Part shown: piece by piece, positions 36,601-46,386 of the stretch
Position numbering within the stretch: the first letter of the stretch is position 1
How the letters are laid out: each line of letters begins with the position of its first letter
Assembly (NCBI GenBank): GCA_028285595.1
Contig: JANQOW010000045.1
Location: 1-64,000, forward strand
Source: Hyphomicrobiales bacterium
GTDB lineage: Bacteria; Pseudomonadota; Alphaproteobacteria; Rhizobiales; CAJQND01
Length of the DNA: 64,000 bases
Direction: 5' to 3'
Program-made: the position numbers and the translations under genes
Notes under the pieces: generated by a model
Told to the model about the DNA's origin: nothing
The model's database searches: none
Seen by the model: the letters and a program-made list of their open reading frames with translations, nothing else

Positions 36601-38830
36601 CAATGCTGCCGGACAGACGCGTGCTGGTGGTGTCCATATGGGCCACGATGCCAGCATTGGTCTCGTTCAGCTTGGTAAACAATTTGTCGCCTGCCGTGGC
36701 CAGCTCGTTGGAAATCGTGTCAGCGATCTGACCGAATTCCTTCGTGGCCTGCTCCAGCAGCCCGGTCAGGTTGCCAGCCGACATATCGAAACGCTCGATC
36801 AGCGAAGCACTGGAGGCATCGATATTGTTGGTGAGGCGCGAGCTTGCTGTGCCCATGCGCTCGACAATCTGCTCGCTGGCGGACTGCAGACGCGTGGCCA
36901 ACTGGTCGCCGGTTTGCGACAGATCTGCCGTCACACGGTCGGTGGTCACCGTCATGTTCTCGGCAATCTGGTTGCTCGCCACTTCCAGACGCGCGGTCAT
37001 GTTGGTGTTCACATCCTCAAGCTGCTTGTGCAGGTGGCTGGATGTGCCTTCCAGACGTGACGTCATGTTGGAGCTGGCTTTGTCCAGCTCGGTGATCAGT
37101 GCGTTGGAGGTGGAGTCCAGACGCGAAGTCATATCGCTGCTGGCGGTGTCCATGCGGTCCATCACGCGGCCCGTGGTGCTCTCCACCCGGGTGGTCATGT
37201 CGCTGGAGGCCTGCTCCAGATAGTCGAACAGCTCTTTGCGGGCCCGTGACAGGTTCTCCACAAACTCGCCGGATGCGGTCAGCAGTTTCTCGGTGATGGC
37301 ACCACCGGAGTGCTCGATCTGTTTGGAGAGTTCCACACCGGAGGTTTCAACTTGTTTGGCAACCTCTTGGGTAGTCTCTTTAAGGTGATAGGTGATGTTA
37401 CCGCTGGTGGACGCGATCAGGTCGTTCACCTGAGTGCCGGTCTCACGCAGTTCGCTGGCAACAGAGCTGCCCACCCGCTCCAGCTGGCGAGACATTTCCG
37501 CATTCGCTTCGGAGAATTCGTTGGTGGCGGACTTCATCAGACCGGTGAACTCGCCGGCCGTATCTTTAAGGCGGCCCGCCAGGCTCTGACCTGTTGAGTC
37601 GATATGCTTGCTGATCTCGCCGTGGGTCTCGGTGATATCGCTCACCGCCTGACGCATCATGCCCGTCACGTCTTTCGCGCTGTCGCGAATGTGCTGGGTG
37701 TAGTTGGCGGTCATGCGGTTGATCTCGCCGGCAACCTCGCCGCCGCGATCTTCCAGAGACTTAACGGTTTCGGTCAGACCATCCACTTGCGTGTTCAGGT
37801 GACCGGAGAAGGCTTGCAGACCTTGCAGCACGCCTTCAGACACCTGTTCCAGACGCGCAGCCTGAGAGCTGATCTCACCGGTAGCGCCTGCCGTCTGGTC
37901 CGCCACCTGGTTCATGGTGACGTTCAAACCGTCTGTGGACGCGCGCAGTTGATGCTCCAGCGTGCCCAGCGTGTTGGACGCCTGGCTGACGATGGACTGC
38001 ATGGCTTTGGTATTCTCTTCCAAGCGCCCGAGGATCGGGTTGGCTTCATTACCGATCAGGAAGCCGGCTTGCTCCAGCGCACCGCGCTGGGTCTCCAGAC
38101 CCTGCAGCAGATTGTGGATGCGTTCTTCGTTACCGCCGAACACTCGCTCAAGCGCGCTCAGCTCTTTATGGACGAGCGTTTCCAGTTCCCCTGCCCGGTT
38201 CACGGCGTGCTCCACGCCGCCCACCAGTTGAGAGACTTCACGGCGCACAGCCTGACCCACGGTCTTCAGACCATCGGTGGTCACATCTTCAGGACGCACC
38301 AGACGCAGCGCGGTTTGCACCAACGCTTCTGAAACATGGCTCATCTGCTGGCTGCGCCGGTAGATGGACGCGACGGCAAACATCAGAACACACGGCAATG
38401 CCACGGCGATGATGAAGGCCAGCAGTTTGTCCCACTGCAGTGTTTCAAGCAGGTTGAAGTTGCCCGAACCCACAATATAGGCGGACACGAAGATCCACAT
38501 CAGCGCGCCCATGGCTGCAACCCAGAAGGGCCATTGAGAAGGCTTGCGCTTCAAACGACCGATCAGAGCCGCATTGCTGGGCTCGTTCTCGTTTGCCGGA
38601 CGTGCAACCGGGGCCTTGCCCCGCGGCGGTTGTTTGCTTTCCTGCGGGCGGTTTCCGCGGCCTGTGGTCTCAGGCGGGGGCGGAGGGCCCGGGCGCTTAG
38701 CTGCAGGTGTCCCGGTCTGCGCTGCCGCTGCAGACGGGGCTTTGGCGTCCTTACGCGGGGCGTTTCTGGACCGCCGTGTCAATCGACGCGGATTGGATCT
38801 CCGTGGATCAGCAGAACTTGTACTCGCCAT
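33650..38830 (-). CDS. Giant membrane-anchored apolipoprotein-like repeat protein; candidate Growth Pole Ring (GPR/RgsE)-type polar growth factor
   Basis: 1726 aa: basic/proline-rich N-terminus, two TM helices (WPFWVAAMGALMWIFVSAYIV; LLAFIIAVALPCVLMFAVASIY), then over 1400 aa of helical 11/22/40/51-residue repeats. Confidence 0.9.
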   Translation of the reverse strand: MASTSSADPRRSNPRRLTRRSRNAPRKDAKAPSAAAAQTGTPAAKRPGPPPPPETTGRGNRPQESKQPPRGKAPVARPANENEPSNAALIGRLKRKPSQWPFWVAAMGALMWIFVSAYIVGSGNFNLLETLQWDKLLAFIIAVALPCVLMFAVASIYRRSQQMSHVSEALVQTALRLVRPEDVTTDGLKTVGQAVRREVSQLVGGVEHAVNRAGELETLVHKELSALERVFGGNEERIHNLLQGLETQRGALEQAGFLIGNEANPILGRLEENTKAMQSIVSQASNTLGTLEHQLRASTDGLNVTMNQVADQTAGATGEISSQAARLEQVSEGVLQGLQAFSGHLNTQVDGLTETVKSLEDRGGEVAGEINRMTANYTQHIRDSAKDVTGMMRQAVSDITETHGEISKHIDSTGQSLAGRLKDTAGEFTGLMKSATNEFSEANAEMSRQLERVGSSVASELRETGTQVNDLIASTSGNITYHLKETTQEVAKQVETSGVELSKQIEHSGGAITEKLLTASGEFVENLSRARKELFDYLEQASSDMTTRVESTTGRVMDRMDTASSDMTSRLDSTSNALITELDKASSNMTSRLEGTSSHLHKQLEDVNTNMTARLEVASNQIAENMTVTTDRVTADLSQTGDQLATRLQSASEQIVERMGTASSRLTNNIDASSASLIERFDMSAGNLTGLLEQATKEFGQIADTISNELATAGDKLFTKLNETNAGIVAHMDTTSTRLSGSIEDTSAALITRFDASAGKLSSVLSKATGDFDLIAGRIASELATAGSEFTDKIGETGGNIVVNLEGKVGELSGALTQTSSELGLVAERVTTEMVTAGNKLTDQLGEASANILVNLDSKSGEVAGNIGKATSELDEIANRVTLELSGAGEKLTDQLGETSAKILAGLDGKTGGVAENISQAAGRLDELVERVSGELAKAGEQVAAQLGQASVDVVGGLEGRTSEVANSITKAASELDLIAQRVSTELTEAGGRLTDQLGESSANILTGLDGKTGELDEIAKKVATELSEAGERLTNRLGETSTTILSGLEGKTGELDQIAHKVASELSTAGTNLTEQLGQASANMLVGLEGRSEEFDQVATKVITGLSEVGDKLSERLTETGSLVVLGLENKQGEFEQSMSKASGELDEIATKVSGQLNEAGDKYTAQIGEASASMLTGLEGKTEAFAEAMNSANINLDEAADGVVAKLSTAGVQLADQLGDATKSIVAGLENKTVELSGSLEKATDGLGEIAEKVTDELAGAGDKLASQLAAAGSNIIVNLEERTGSLATRLSEADAMLAKASNESAEALETSGAKFASHLEKANSYFASQLSETAGALDERLSQVSGELSGRLENTAGQVVTQLEEVNTSVGGKLEATAGQIITHLDEVNSTVSGQLEGVTSGLGEQLEQFGSGLRSQLDMSIGNVTGMLGNIGVETVDRFADMTGGLATKLETVSTETAEKLAATTQTLASQLETVSAQASGQLAATTGDLATKLDTVSTGFLSHLASSADNMSGQLDDVTLNLTKRLETTSGKLTGQLESVSNNLTGRLESASVNVADQLDKVSNSIVGRLDGTTSQVTGQLEHTSRMLEQTIAGLGKELKRMEKTSDEQIALAAQNLSNQYEKAMSAMTNIMASTSTDFSATAQDMHAAAKQVMAEIDDLRGQMRQSIIDMPDEARANADAMRKVVADQITALSALADVVRRHGDRVDLSGPGIRPADNAS

Positions 38831-39319
38831 AACTAACTTCCCGCACTCTCAAACTGTTATCACACCAGGCCTAATAGCACGATCTGTGCCAACCCAGGCT
38901 TGACCAACCGGACCGAAATAGGAGGCTTTGAACAGGATACGTCAACACACTCACCACACCACCACGAAAGTGGGCGGTACGTTGCTGGCGAATTCTGTCG
39001 ATTTTGTGTACCCACACCACGCCGCCAGCTTGTTGTTTTGCGCTATCCTGTCCGAGGTCTGATGAAGAGGCCTCCCCCCGTCCCTTTTGGCGCAAGTCCC
39101 TAATTAATAGCCGATTTTGCGGTTTTAATAAACCGGGGGCATACGCCCCGACTCAAGAAACGTAAATATTGGTTAAGATTTTTAAGGCACTGATTTCAAA
39201 AGGGTAATTTGATTCATTTTGGGGCAGACCCGCGTCCGGCGGCAGCAAACCCGAAAGCGGTCAACCTTTTGATAACCTTCAAATGCGCCAAATTGGCCAA
39301 AATCAAGGGCTTCTTCTCC

Positions 39320-39688
39320 ATGACACACGCCGCCGTCTCCGCCACTCAGTTTTCAAAGCCAGAGATTGGCCCCATCGATATGGAGCACCTGCTCCACTAC
39401 ACCATGGGCGATGAGGCCTTGGCGCGCGAGGTGCTGGGCCTCTTCTGTACCCAGGGCCGCATCTATCTGGAGCAGCTTTGCGCAACTCAAGATCCCCAAG
39501 AGAGGAAGAGCGCAGCACACACGTTGAAGGGCTCAGCAAGAGGCGTGGGAGCGCATCACGTGGCGAACCTGTCCGAAACCCTGGAAGAGCTGGCGGCTGC
39601 GCCCGATGAAGCGGCCTGGACCAGTGCTCTTGGGTCGCTGAAGACGGTCTTCGACGAAGCTGCCGCGCATGTTGCCGAAATGGACTGA
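39320..39688 (+). CDS. Histidine phosphotransfer (HPt) domain protein
   Basis: AAHTLKGSARGVGAHHVANLSETLE with phospho-acceptor His context. Confidence 0.88.
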   Translation: MTHAAVSATQFSKPEIGPIDMEHLLHYTMGDEALAREVLGLFCTQGRIYLEQLCATQDPQERKSAAHTLKGSARGVGAHHVANLSETLEELAAAPDEAAWTSALGSLKTVFDEAAAHVAEMD

Positions 39689-39853
39689 GCGCTCCCCTGC
39701 GTCACAAAATATTGAGCGGTTGCGAATATCGCGCATTGCGTTCGCCCATCGTCTCGCCTATATCCCCGGCTGGTTTGCTTTCCCGCGGACCCTGAAGCTC
39801 CGTGGCACTTAAGGCAAAGCGCAACTGCAGCCCGCAAAGACCGAAGACGCAAG

Positions 39854-40174
39854 ATGGCAAAAATTACCTTTATTCAAGACGATGGAAGTCAACAAACGGT
39901 AGATGCCGAGGACGGTATGACCGTTATGGAATCTGCCGTCAAAAACATGGTGCCCGGCATTGACGCTGATTGCGGCGGAGCCTGCGCCTGCGCCACCTGT
40001 CATGTGTACGTAGAACCGGAGTGGCAAGAAGCCACGGGCGAGCGCGAAGAGATGGAAGAAGACATGCTCGACTTCGCCTTCGACGTTCGAGAGAACTCCA
40101 GACTGTCCTGCCAGATCAAGGTCAGCTCTGCTTTGGATGGGCTCACTGTCCGGGTTCCAGAAAAGCAATTCTGA
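39854..40174 (+). CDS. [2Fe-2S] ferredoxin (adrenodoxin-type)
   Basis: [21 protein letters not shown]...LSCQIK: C-x5-C-x2-C plus distal Cys. Confidence 0.95.
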   Translation: MAKITFIQDDGSQQTVDAEDGMTVMESAVKNMVPGIDADCGGACACATCHVYVEPEWQEATGEREEMEEDMLDFAFDVRENSRLSCQIKVSSALDGLTVRVPEKQF

Positions 40175-40223
40175 CCCCGAAGGTCCGCATCTCCGCGGGC
40201 CCCTTTGAGATTGAGGAACGTGA

Positions 40224-41252
<1,029 letters not shown>

Positions 41253-41348
41253 CGCCCACTTTCAGGTTGCAAAACCGGCCACCGTTTCAACGCAATATTA
41301 ACCCTGTTGCGCCAGGTTTAGAGCCAGTTTTCAATCTGGAGAAGCGTT

Positions 41349-42149
41349 ATGCGCCGCATTGGGGCCACCGGGGAATCTTTGTCGAAAGCGTTGGGGTTTG
41401 CCTGCATCCTGTCTTTGACGGCTGCGGTCGGCGGATGCAGCATGTCCAATCTGGACGACCGCTCTTGGGAAGACCCCCTCCCCCCTGCACGGGCAACTGA
41501 CGGCATCACCACAGGGTCCGCAGCGCGGCCACAGCCCGCCGGCCGCCTGATCTATGTCCGTCCCGGCGACACCGCTTATTCTCTGGCGCGGGCGAACGCG
41601 ATCACCGTGCCGCAATTGGCGGCGGCCAACAATCTTCCACCCCCCTATGCGCTCTCCGTGGGTCAGCGCCTGACCATCCCGACGGCCAGAACCGATCATA
41701 TTCGGACAGGCTCTGTCGCCCCGCCTCGGCATGCGGCGCCTCGCCCTCAGACCAGCACGGTATTGGTCACCGTACAGCCCGGCGACACGCTCTACTCCAT
41801 CTCCAAGCGCTATGGCACCACGGTGCCGGAAGTCGCCCGCCTGAACCATCTTCAGCCGCCCTACGCCTTGCGTCTCGGCCAACGGTTGACTGTTCCAGGT
41901 CACATTGGACCGCCCCGCACAGACGCGGGCGCCCCACCGCGCATCGCCGCTGCGCCTCAGCCAAGACCGGCCGCAAGCACCAGCCGCAACCGCGACTACA
42001 TCTATTACTTCCACAAGGTGAAGCCGGGCGAGACCCTGCCCGGCATTGCCCAGCAATACCGGGTGGAGGTGGCCACCTTGGCGGCCTTCAATCAGCTACA
42101 ACAGTCGGCCCGCTTGCGGACTGGCCAGGTGATCCGCGTGCCTATGTAG
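41349..42149 (+). CDS. LysM-repeat lipoprotein (three LysM domains)
   Basis: Lipobox-like LTAAVGGC; three units such as IYVRPGDTAYSLARANAITVPQLAAANNLPPPYALSVGQRLTIP. Confidence 0.9.
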   Translation: MRRIGATGESLSKALGFACILSLTAAVGGCSMSNLDDRSWEDPLPPARATDGITTGSAARPQPAGRLIYVRPGDTAYSLARANAITVPQLAAANNLPPPYALSVGQRLTIPTARTDHIRTGSVAPPRHAAPRPQTSTVLVTVQPGDTLYSISKRYGTTVPEVARLNHLQPPYALRLGQRLTVPGHIGPPRTDAGAPPRIAAAPQPRPAASTSRNRDYIYYFHKVKPGETLPGIAQQYRVEVATLAAFNQLQQSARLRTGQVIRVPM

Positions 42150-43071
42150 CGCGCGGCGGCCTTAGCCAATCCATCAGCCGACCGTCTATGACGGCCAAAC
42201 CGAGCGCGATGAGCGCCATACCCGCGATGTGCTCTGGCCGCAGCACCTCTCCGAGAATGAGCGTTCCCAACACGATGGCGCTCACCGGCACCAGAAATGT
42301 CACCAAAGCCACGTTGGTTGCCCCTGCCACCTGAAGGATGCGGAAGTAGAGGATATAGGCCAGCGCGGTGGACCCCACTGCAATACCGAGAACAGAACCA
42401 ATCACATCCCAACCGGGCATGCTGAGGGTCCAGGGCCGATCGATCACACACACCAGCGGCAGCAACAACAAGCTGGAGCACGTCACCTGGCCCGTCGCTG
42501 TTGCAAGGGGCGTGACCCCGGAAAAGCGCCGGCCGAACGTGGCGGCGAACGCGTAAGAGACCGCCGCGCCGACACACGCGATCTGACCGGCCAGCCCCAC
42601 ATCACCGCCGCCCAGCACGCCGGGGCCCATCAGAACAACGATACCGGCAAATCCTGCCGTGACGCCGATAACCTTCGCCCTGGACATACGCTCATCAGCA
42701 AGCAGCACATGCGCCACCAGAACCGTAAAGAACGGTGTGGTGGCATTGATGATGGACGCAAGGCTGGAGGAGATCTGTGTCTGTCCCCACACAAGCAGGG
42801 AGAACGGCACGGCATTGTTCAAGAACCCCATAATGAGGAAGTCTTTCCACGGCAGGTTCTGCCGCTTGGCCTTGGGAACGCTTGCAAGGAACACCAGCCA
42901 CAACACAGCCGCCCCCAGCATCACGCGCAGGAACACCACCGTGAGGGTGGGCAACCCCCGCAGAGCCACTTCGGCAAAGAAGAAGGAACCGCCCCAGAGA
43001 ATGGAGAGCGTAATGAGCATGGCCCAAGCCATCAGGCCCATGCGATTTTCGATTGTTTTTGCAGCAGTCAT
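42142..43071 (-). CDS. DMT family (EamA) transporter
   Basis: About ten TM segments; LSILWGGSFFFAEVALRGLPTLTVVFLRVMLGA and duplicated EamA signature. Confidence 0.9.
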   Translation of the reverse strand: MTAAKTIENRMGLMAWAMLITLSILWGGSFFFAEVALRGLPTLTVVFLRVMLGAAVLWLVFLASVPKAKRQNLPWKDFLIMGFLNNAVPFSLLVWGQTQISSSLASIINATTPFFTVLVAHVLLADERMSRAKVIGVTAGFAGIVVLMGPGVLGGGDVGLAGQIACVGAAVSYAFAATFGRRFSGVTPLATATGQVTCSSLLLLPLVCVIDRPWTLSMPGWDVIGSVLGIAVGSTALAYILYFRILQVAGATNVALVTFLVPVSAIVLGTLILGEVLRPEHIAGMALIALGLAVIDGRLMDWLRPPRAT

Positions 43072-43151
43072 GGTGGACGAACCATAGGCCCCTGCGGAGC
43101 CTTCGCCCACCCGATTCTTGTGCCTCATCCAAAGCTTTGGTGGAGCACCGC

Positions 43152-44744
43152 CTAGCGCCAGGTGTCGTCCTTTGCGTCATAGGCGCCGAGGCTCAGATCA
43201 TCTGTGGCCGCCAACATGCGCTGCTTGGCGATTTTGCGCGAGGGCGTTCTGGGGAAGTCGTCCACATAGGAGATGTAGCGCGGCAGCTTGAACTTGGCCA
43301 AATGGGCCCCACAAAGCTCCAGGATGCGCGCTGGCGGGCAGTTCTCAGGTGCCACCCCTTCCTTCAAGCGGATATAGGCCTTCACTTCCTCGCCCCGGTC
43401 CGGGTCCGGGACGGGCACGATGGCGCTCTCAACAACATCATCAAGCTCGTTGAGAACGGCCTCCACCTCCCGCGCGGCGATGTTCTCGCCTGACCGCTTC
43501 ACCATGTCCTTGATCCGGCCCACGATGAAGTAATAGCCATCCTCGTCCTGATAGAAGATGTCGCCGGTGCGGAACCACGCACCGCGGAACACCTCCCGAT
43601 TGGCCTCAGGGCGCTTATAGTAGCCCCACATGATGCCGCGGCCAGCCACCCAAAGCTCGCCGCGCGCGCCGGTGGCAACGTCCCGTCCCTCCTCATCCAC
43701 AATCTTCAGCTTGCGATCTGGAGCCGGCAATCCGCAGGTCCGCGCGAAGTTGCGCTCTCCGGCCGACATGGGCGTGACGGTGGCGGTGCCCAGTTCGGTC
43801 ATCCCATATGCATCACGTGCCGCGCAGGCCGGAAAACGCTGTTCCAGGGTGCGCTTGCTCTCCGGGCGCCAACCAAAGGCATATATGTATCTGAGGCACA
43901 CGTCTTGATCGCGTTCCGACGGCGGGAACGCTTTAAGAGCAGGTTCCGGGAATGTACAGCTATGGATCCGGTAATCGATCAGCCAATCCATAAACCGGCT
44001 CATGCTCATGCGCCGGGCCACGTAGCAACTGGCATCCAGATAGAAGGCCGACAGGAGCTGCCACATGCCGTCCATGTAAAAGAACGGCGCCCAGACCAGC
44101 ACGTTCTCAATGCCATGATCGGCCCCACCGCGGGTGAACGCCAGGGCATAACTCGCCCTCAACCAGTATTCATGGGTCAGCATGCAGCCCTTGGGAAAGC
44201 CCGTGGTCCCGGAAGTGTATTGAATGTTCAACAAGTCCGAGGCTTCAACCGCCTGCGGAGCCTCGAACGGAAAGGTCCCCGCTTCGATAAGTCCATAAAG
44301 GTCTCTTTGGTCGCCAGGCGGATGGCCGCACACCACCATATTGTGGTCAGTGATCATCTCCGGGCGCTCAGGTATCTCGGCAAAGATGGGCAGGAACTCC
44401 TCATCGATCACCAAAAACTGAGCGTCTGAATCATTCAGAACGAACGACAGTTCCGTCGCCGTATACCCTGTGTTCACGGGCACCATCACCGCCCCGAGGC
44501 GCGCGATCGCGCTCCACACAATCAAGGTCTCCGGGACATTCGGCAGCATAACCGCCACATGCGCGCCCTTGCGCACCCCAAGACCGCTCAGTGAAGAAGC
44601 CAGCCGGTCAGCCCGCTCGTGCAGTTGGTTGAACGTGAGCGAAACGTCATCCTGGAACCAATACCCCGCCACCTGATCGCCAAGGCGTTCGGCCCTTTCT
44701 TTCAGGAAGGCGCCAAGCGTCTGCGGGATCGCGGCCGTCTGCAT
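43152..44744 (-). CDS. AMP-dependent acyl-CoA synthetase (CaiC-like ATP-dependent acyl-CoA ligase)
   Basis: LLNIQYTSGTTGFPKGCMLTHEYW, YGMTELGTATVTP, WFRTGDIFYQDEDGYYFIVGRIKDMVKRSGENIAAREVE. Confidence 0.92.
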   Translation of the reverse strand: MQTAAIPQTLGAFLKERAERLGDQVAGYWFQDDVSLTFNQLHERADRLASSLSGLGVRKGAHVAVMLPNVPETLIVWSAIARLGAVMVPVNTGYTATELSFVLNDSDAQFLVIDEEFLPIFAEIPERPEMITDHNMVVCGHPPGDQRDLYGLIEAGTFPFEAPQAVEASDLLNIQYTSGTTGFPKGCMLTHEYWLRASYALAFTRGGADHGIENVLVWAPFFYMDGMWQLLSAFYLDASCYVARRMSMSRFMDWLIDYRIHSCTFPEPALKAFPPSERDQDVCLRYIYAFGWRPESKRTLEQRFPACAARDAYGMTELGTATVTPMSAGERNFARTCGLPAPDRKLKIVDEEGRDVATGARGELWVAGRGIMWGYYKRPEANREVFRGAWFRTGDIFYQDEDGYYFIVGRIKDMVKRSGENIAAREVEAVLNELDDVVESAIVPVPDPDRGEEVKAYIRLKEGVAPENCPPARILELCGAHLAKFKLPRYISYVDDFPRTPSRKIAKQRMLAATDDLSLGAYDAKDDTWR

Positions 44745-44788
44745 GGTGCGATCGGTCTCGCGAACCTCGGCAAGGTCAGCCCGCCCCG

Positions 44789-45571
44789 TCATGCGCCCTC
44801 CGGATCCGCCAGCGGCGGTGTCTGGTCCATGGCAAGGCGCTGCAAGCGATAGAGCCGAGAGGCGAATGCCAGCGCATCGGCGCGGCTCATCTCGCCGGCT
44901 CGCTGGTAGGCTTCCATCTCGGTGCGCACCGCAAGGGGCGGATGGCTGGCGATCAGGTCTGCAATCTCCATGGCCCGTGCGTCCAGGTCCCCGGGCGCGG
45001 CGATCTCATTGATCACATGATGGCGCAAGGCGTCTTCGGCCCCAAACAGGTCCCCCGTCAGCAGCATCCACATGGCCGACGTGTGGGGAACGGCGCGGGA
45101 CAATCTGATCACGCCGCCCGCCCCGCCCATGCCGTACTTGATTTCCGGCAGGCCAAACTGCGCCGTGCTGGCGGCAATGCGGATATCGGTAAGCAGCATC
45201 ATGTAGATGAAGCCCTGCCCCAGGCAGTAGCCGTTGATAGCGCCTACGATGGGCTTGAAACGGGTGAGCCCTTGGATCTCAACTTCCCAGCCGGGATACT
45301 CCAGGCTCTCAGCGTCATGGCGCACCCCAAGTTCACGCTCCACCATCTCTGCCACGCTACGCTCAGGGCGCTTCGTCTTGATGTCGTCGCCAGCGCAGAA
45401 CGCCTTCTCACCCGCACCTGACCACACGCCCACATGAACCGTGTCATCAGCGATGAAATCGCGCAGGATCTCCAAGAACTCCTTGTGCAGAGCCGGCGTG
45501 AAAACGTTCACGGGCGGATTGTCCAGCACGATGCGGGCAATCTTGTTTTCTTTTGTATAGTGCAAGCTCAT
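44789..45571 (-). CDS. Enoyl-CoA hydratase/isomerase family protein
   Basis: MSLHYTKENKIARIVLDNPPVNVF..., AGEKAFCAGDDIKT, GAINGYCLGQGFIYMMLLTDIRIAASTAQFGLPEIKYGM. Confidence 0.93.
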   Translation of the reverse strand: MSLHYTKENKIARIVLDNPPVNVFTPALHKEFLEILRDFIADDTVHVGVWSGAGEKAFCAGDDIKTKRPERSVAEMVERELGVRHDAESLEYPGWEVEIQGLTRFKPIVGAINGYCLGQGFIYMMLLTDIRIAASTAQFGLPEIKYGMGGAGGVIRLSRAVPHTSAMWMLLTGDLFGAEDALRHHVINEIAAPGDLDARAMEIADLIASHPPLAVRTEMEAYQRAGEMSRADALAFASRLYRLQRLAMDQTPPLADPEGA

Positions 45572-45627
45572 AAGCCGGCGATCGTAGCGGGCAAGTGGCT
45601 GCAAGTCTAACCCCGGAGGGCAACATT

Positions 45628-46386
45628 ATGATCGATCTCACAGGCAAGACAGTGCTCGTCACCGGAGGTTCGCGGGGCATCGGGGCGGCCACCGTGCGCC
45701 AGATCGTGGCCTGTGGCGGCAGCGCGATCATCCACTATGGCAGCAATGCTGAGGCGGCGACCGCTCTGGCCGCCGAGGTTGGAAACGACAATGCTCATGT
45801 GGTTGGAGCCGATTTGTTGGATGTGCAGCAAACCGAACGGCTGTGGGATGATGCGCTGGCCTGGCGCGGCCGGGTCGACGTCTTGGTGAACAATGCCGGG
45901 ATCTACGAGAGGTGTCCTATCGATCTGCCTCTGGACGATTGGCTTGCCGGCTGGGAGCGCACCATGCGCATCAACCTGGGCGCAGCAGCACAACTCTGCC
46001 GCCGGGCCATTCCGCAGTTCAAGTCGCAAGGCGGCGGTATCCTCATCAATGTCTCCAGCCGCGCCGGCCACCGGGGCGACAGCATCGAGCACCAGCAATA
46101 CGGCGCCTCGAAGGCCGGTATGCTGGCGCTCAACCGCTCGATCGCCAGAACCTGCGCCAAAGACAACATACTTGCATACGGCATCGCGCCAGGCTTCGTG
46201 GACACCGAGATGGTGGGCGATATCATGGCCGCGCAGGGCTTGGAGAAAATGGCCGCCCTTTATCCCACCGGGCGCGTCACCACCGCAAACGAAGTGGCCA
46301 GCGTCATCACCTTCCTGGCCAGCGGAGTGGCACCGCAAACCACCGGGAACACCATAGACCTGTGCGGGGCAGCGGACGTGCGCTGA
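45628..46386 (+). CDS. SDR family NAD(P)-dependent oxidoreductase
   Basis: GKTVLVTGGSRGIGAATVRQIV, VLVNNAGIYE, YGASKAGMLALNRSIA. Confidence 0.95.
   Translation: MIDLTGKTVLVTGGSRGIGAATVRQIVACGGSAIIHYGSNAEAATALAAEVGNDNAHVVGADLLDVQQTERLWDDALAWRGRVDVLVNNAGIYERCPIDLPLDDWLAGWERTMRINLGAAAQLCRRAIPQFKSQGGGILINVSSRAGHRGDSIEHQQYGASKAGMLALNRSIARTCAKDNILAYGIAPGFVDTEMVGDIMAAQGLEKMAALYPTGRVTTANEVASVITFLASGVAPQTTGNTIDLCGAADVR

Noticed and set aside
33707-38903. Long plus-strand ORFs antisense to the giant repeat gene (e.g. 34637..35554, 35840..37060, 37604..38332)
   Set aside because: Repeat structure and GC-rich codon bias keep the opposite frames open; the minus-strand product has TM helices and clean 11/22-residue periodicity.
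39160-39195. CtrA-like TTAA...TTAA box upstream of the HPt gene
   Set aside because: Spacing is 5 nt (TTAAgatttTTAA), not the canonical 7; not enough to claim a CtrA site.
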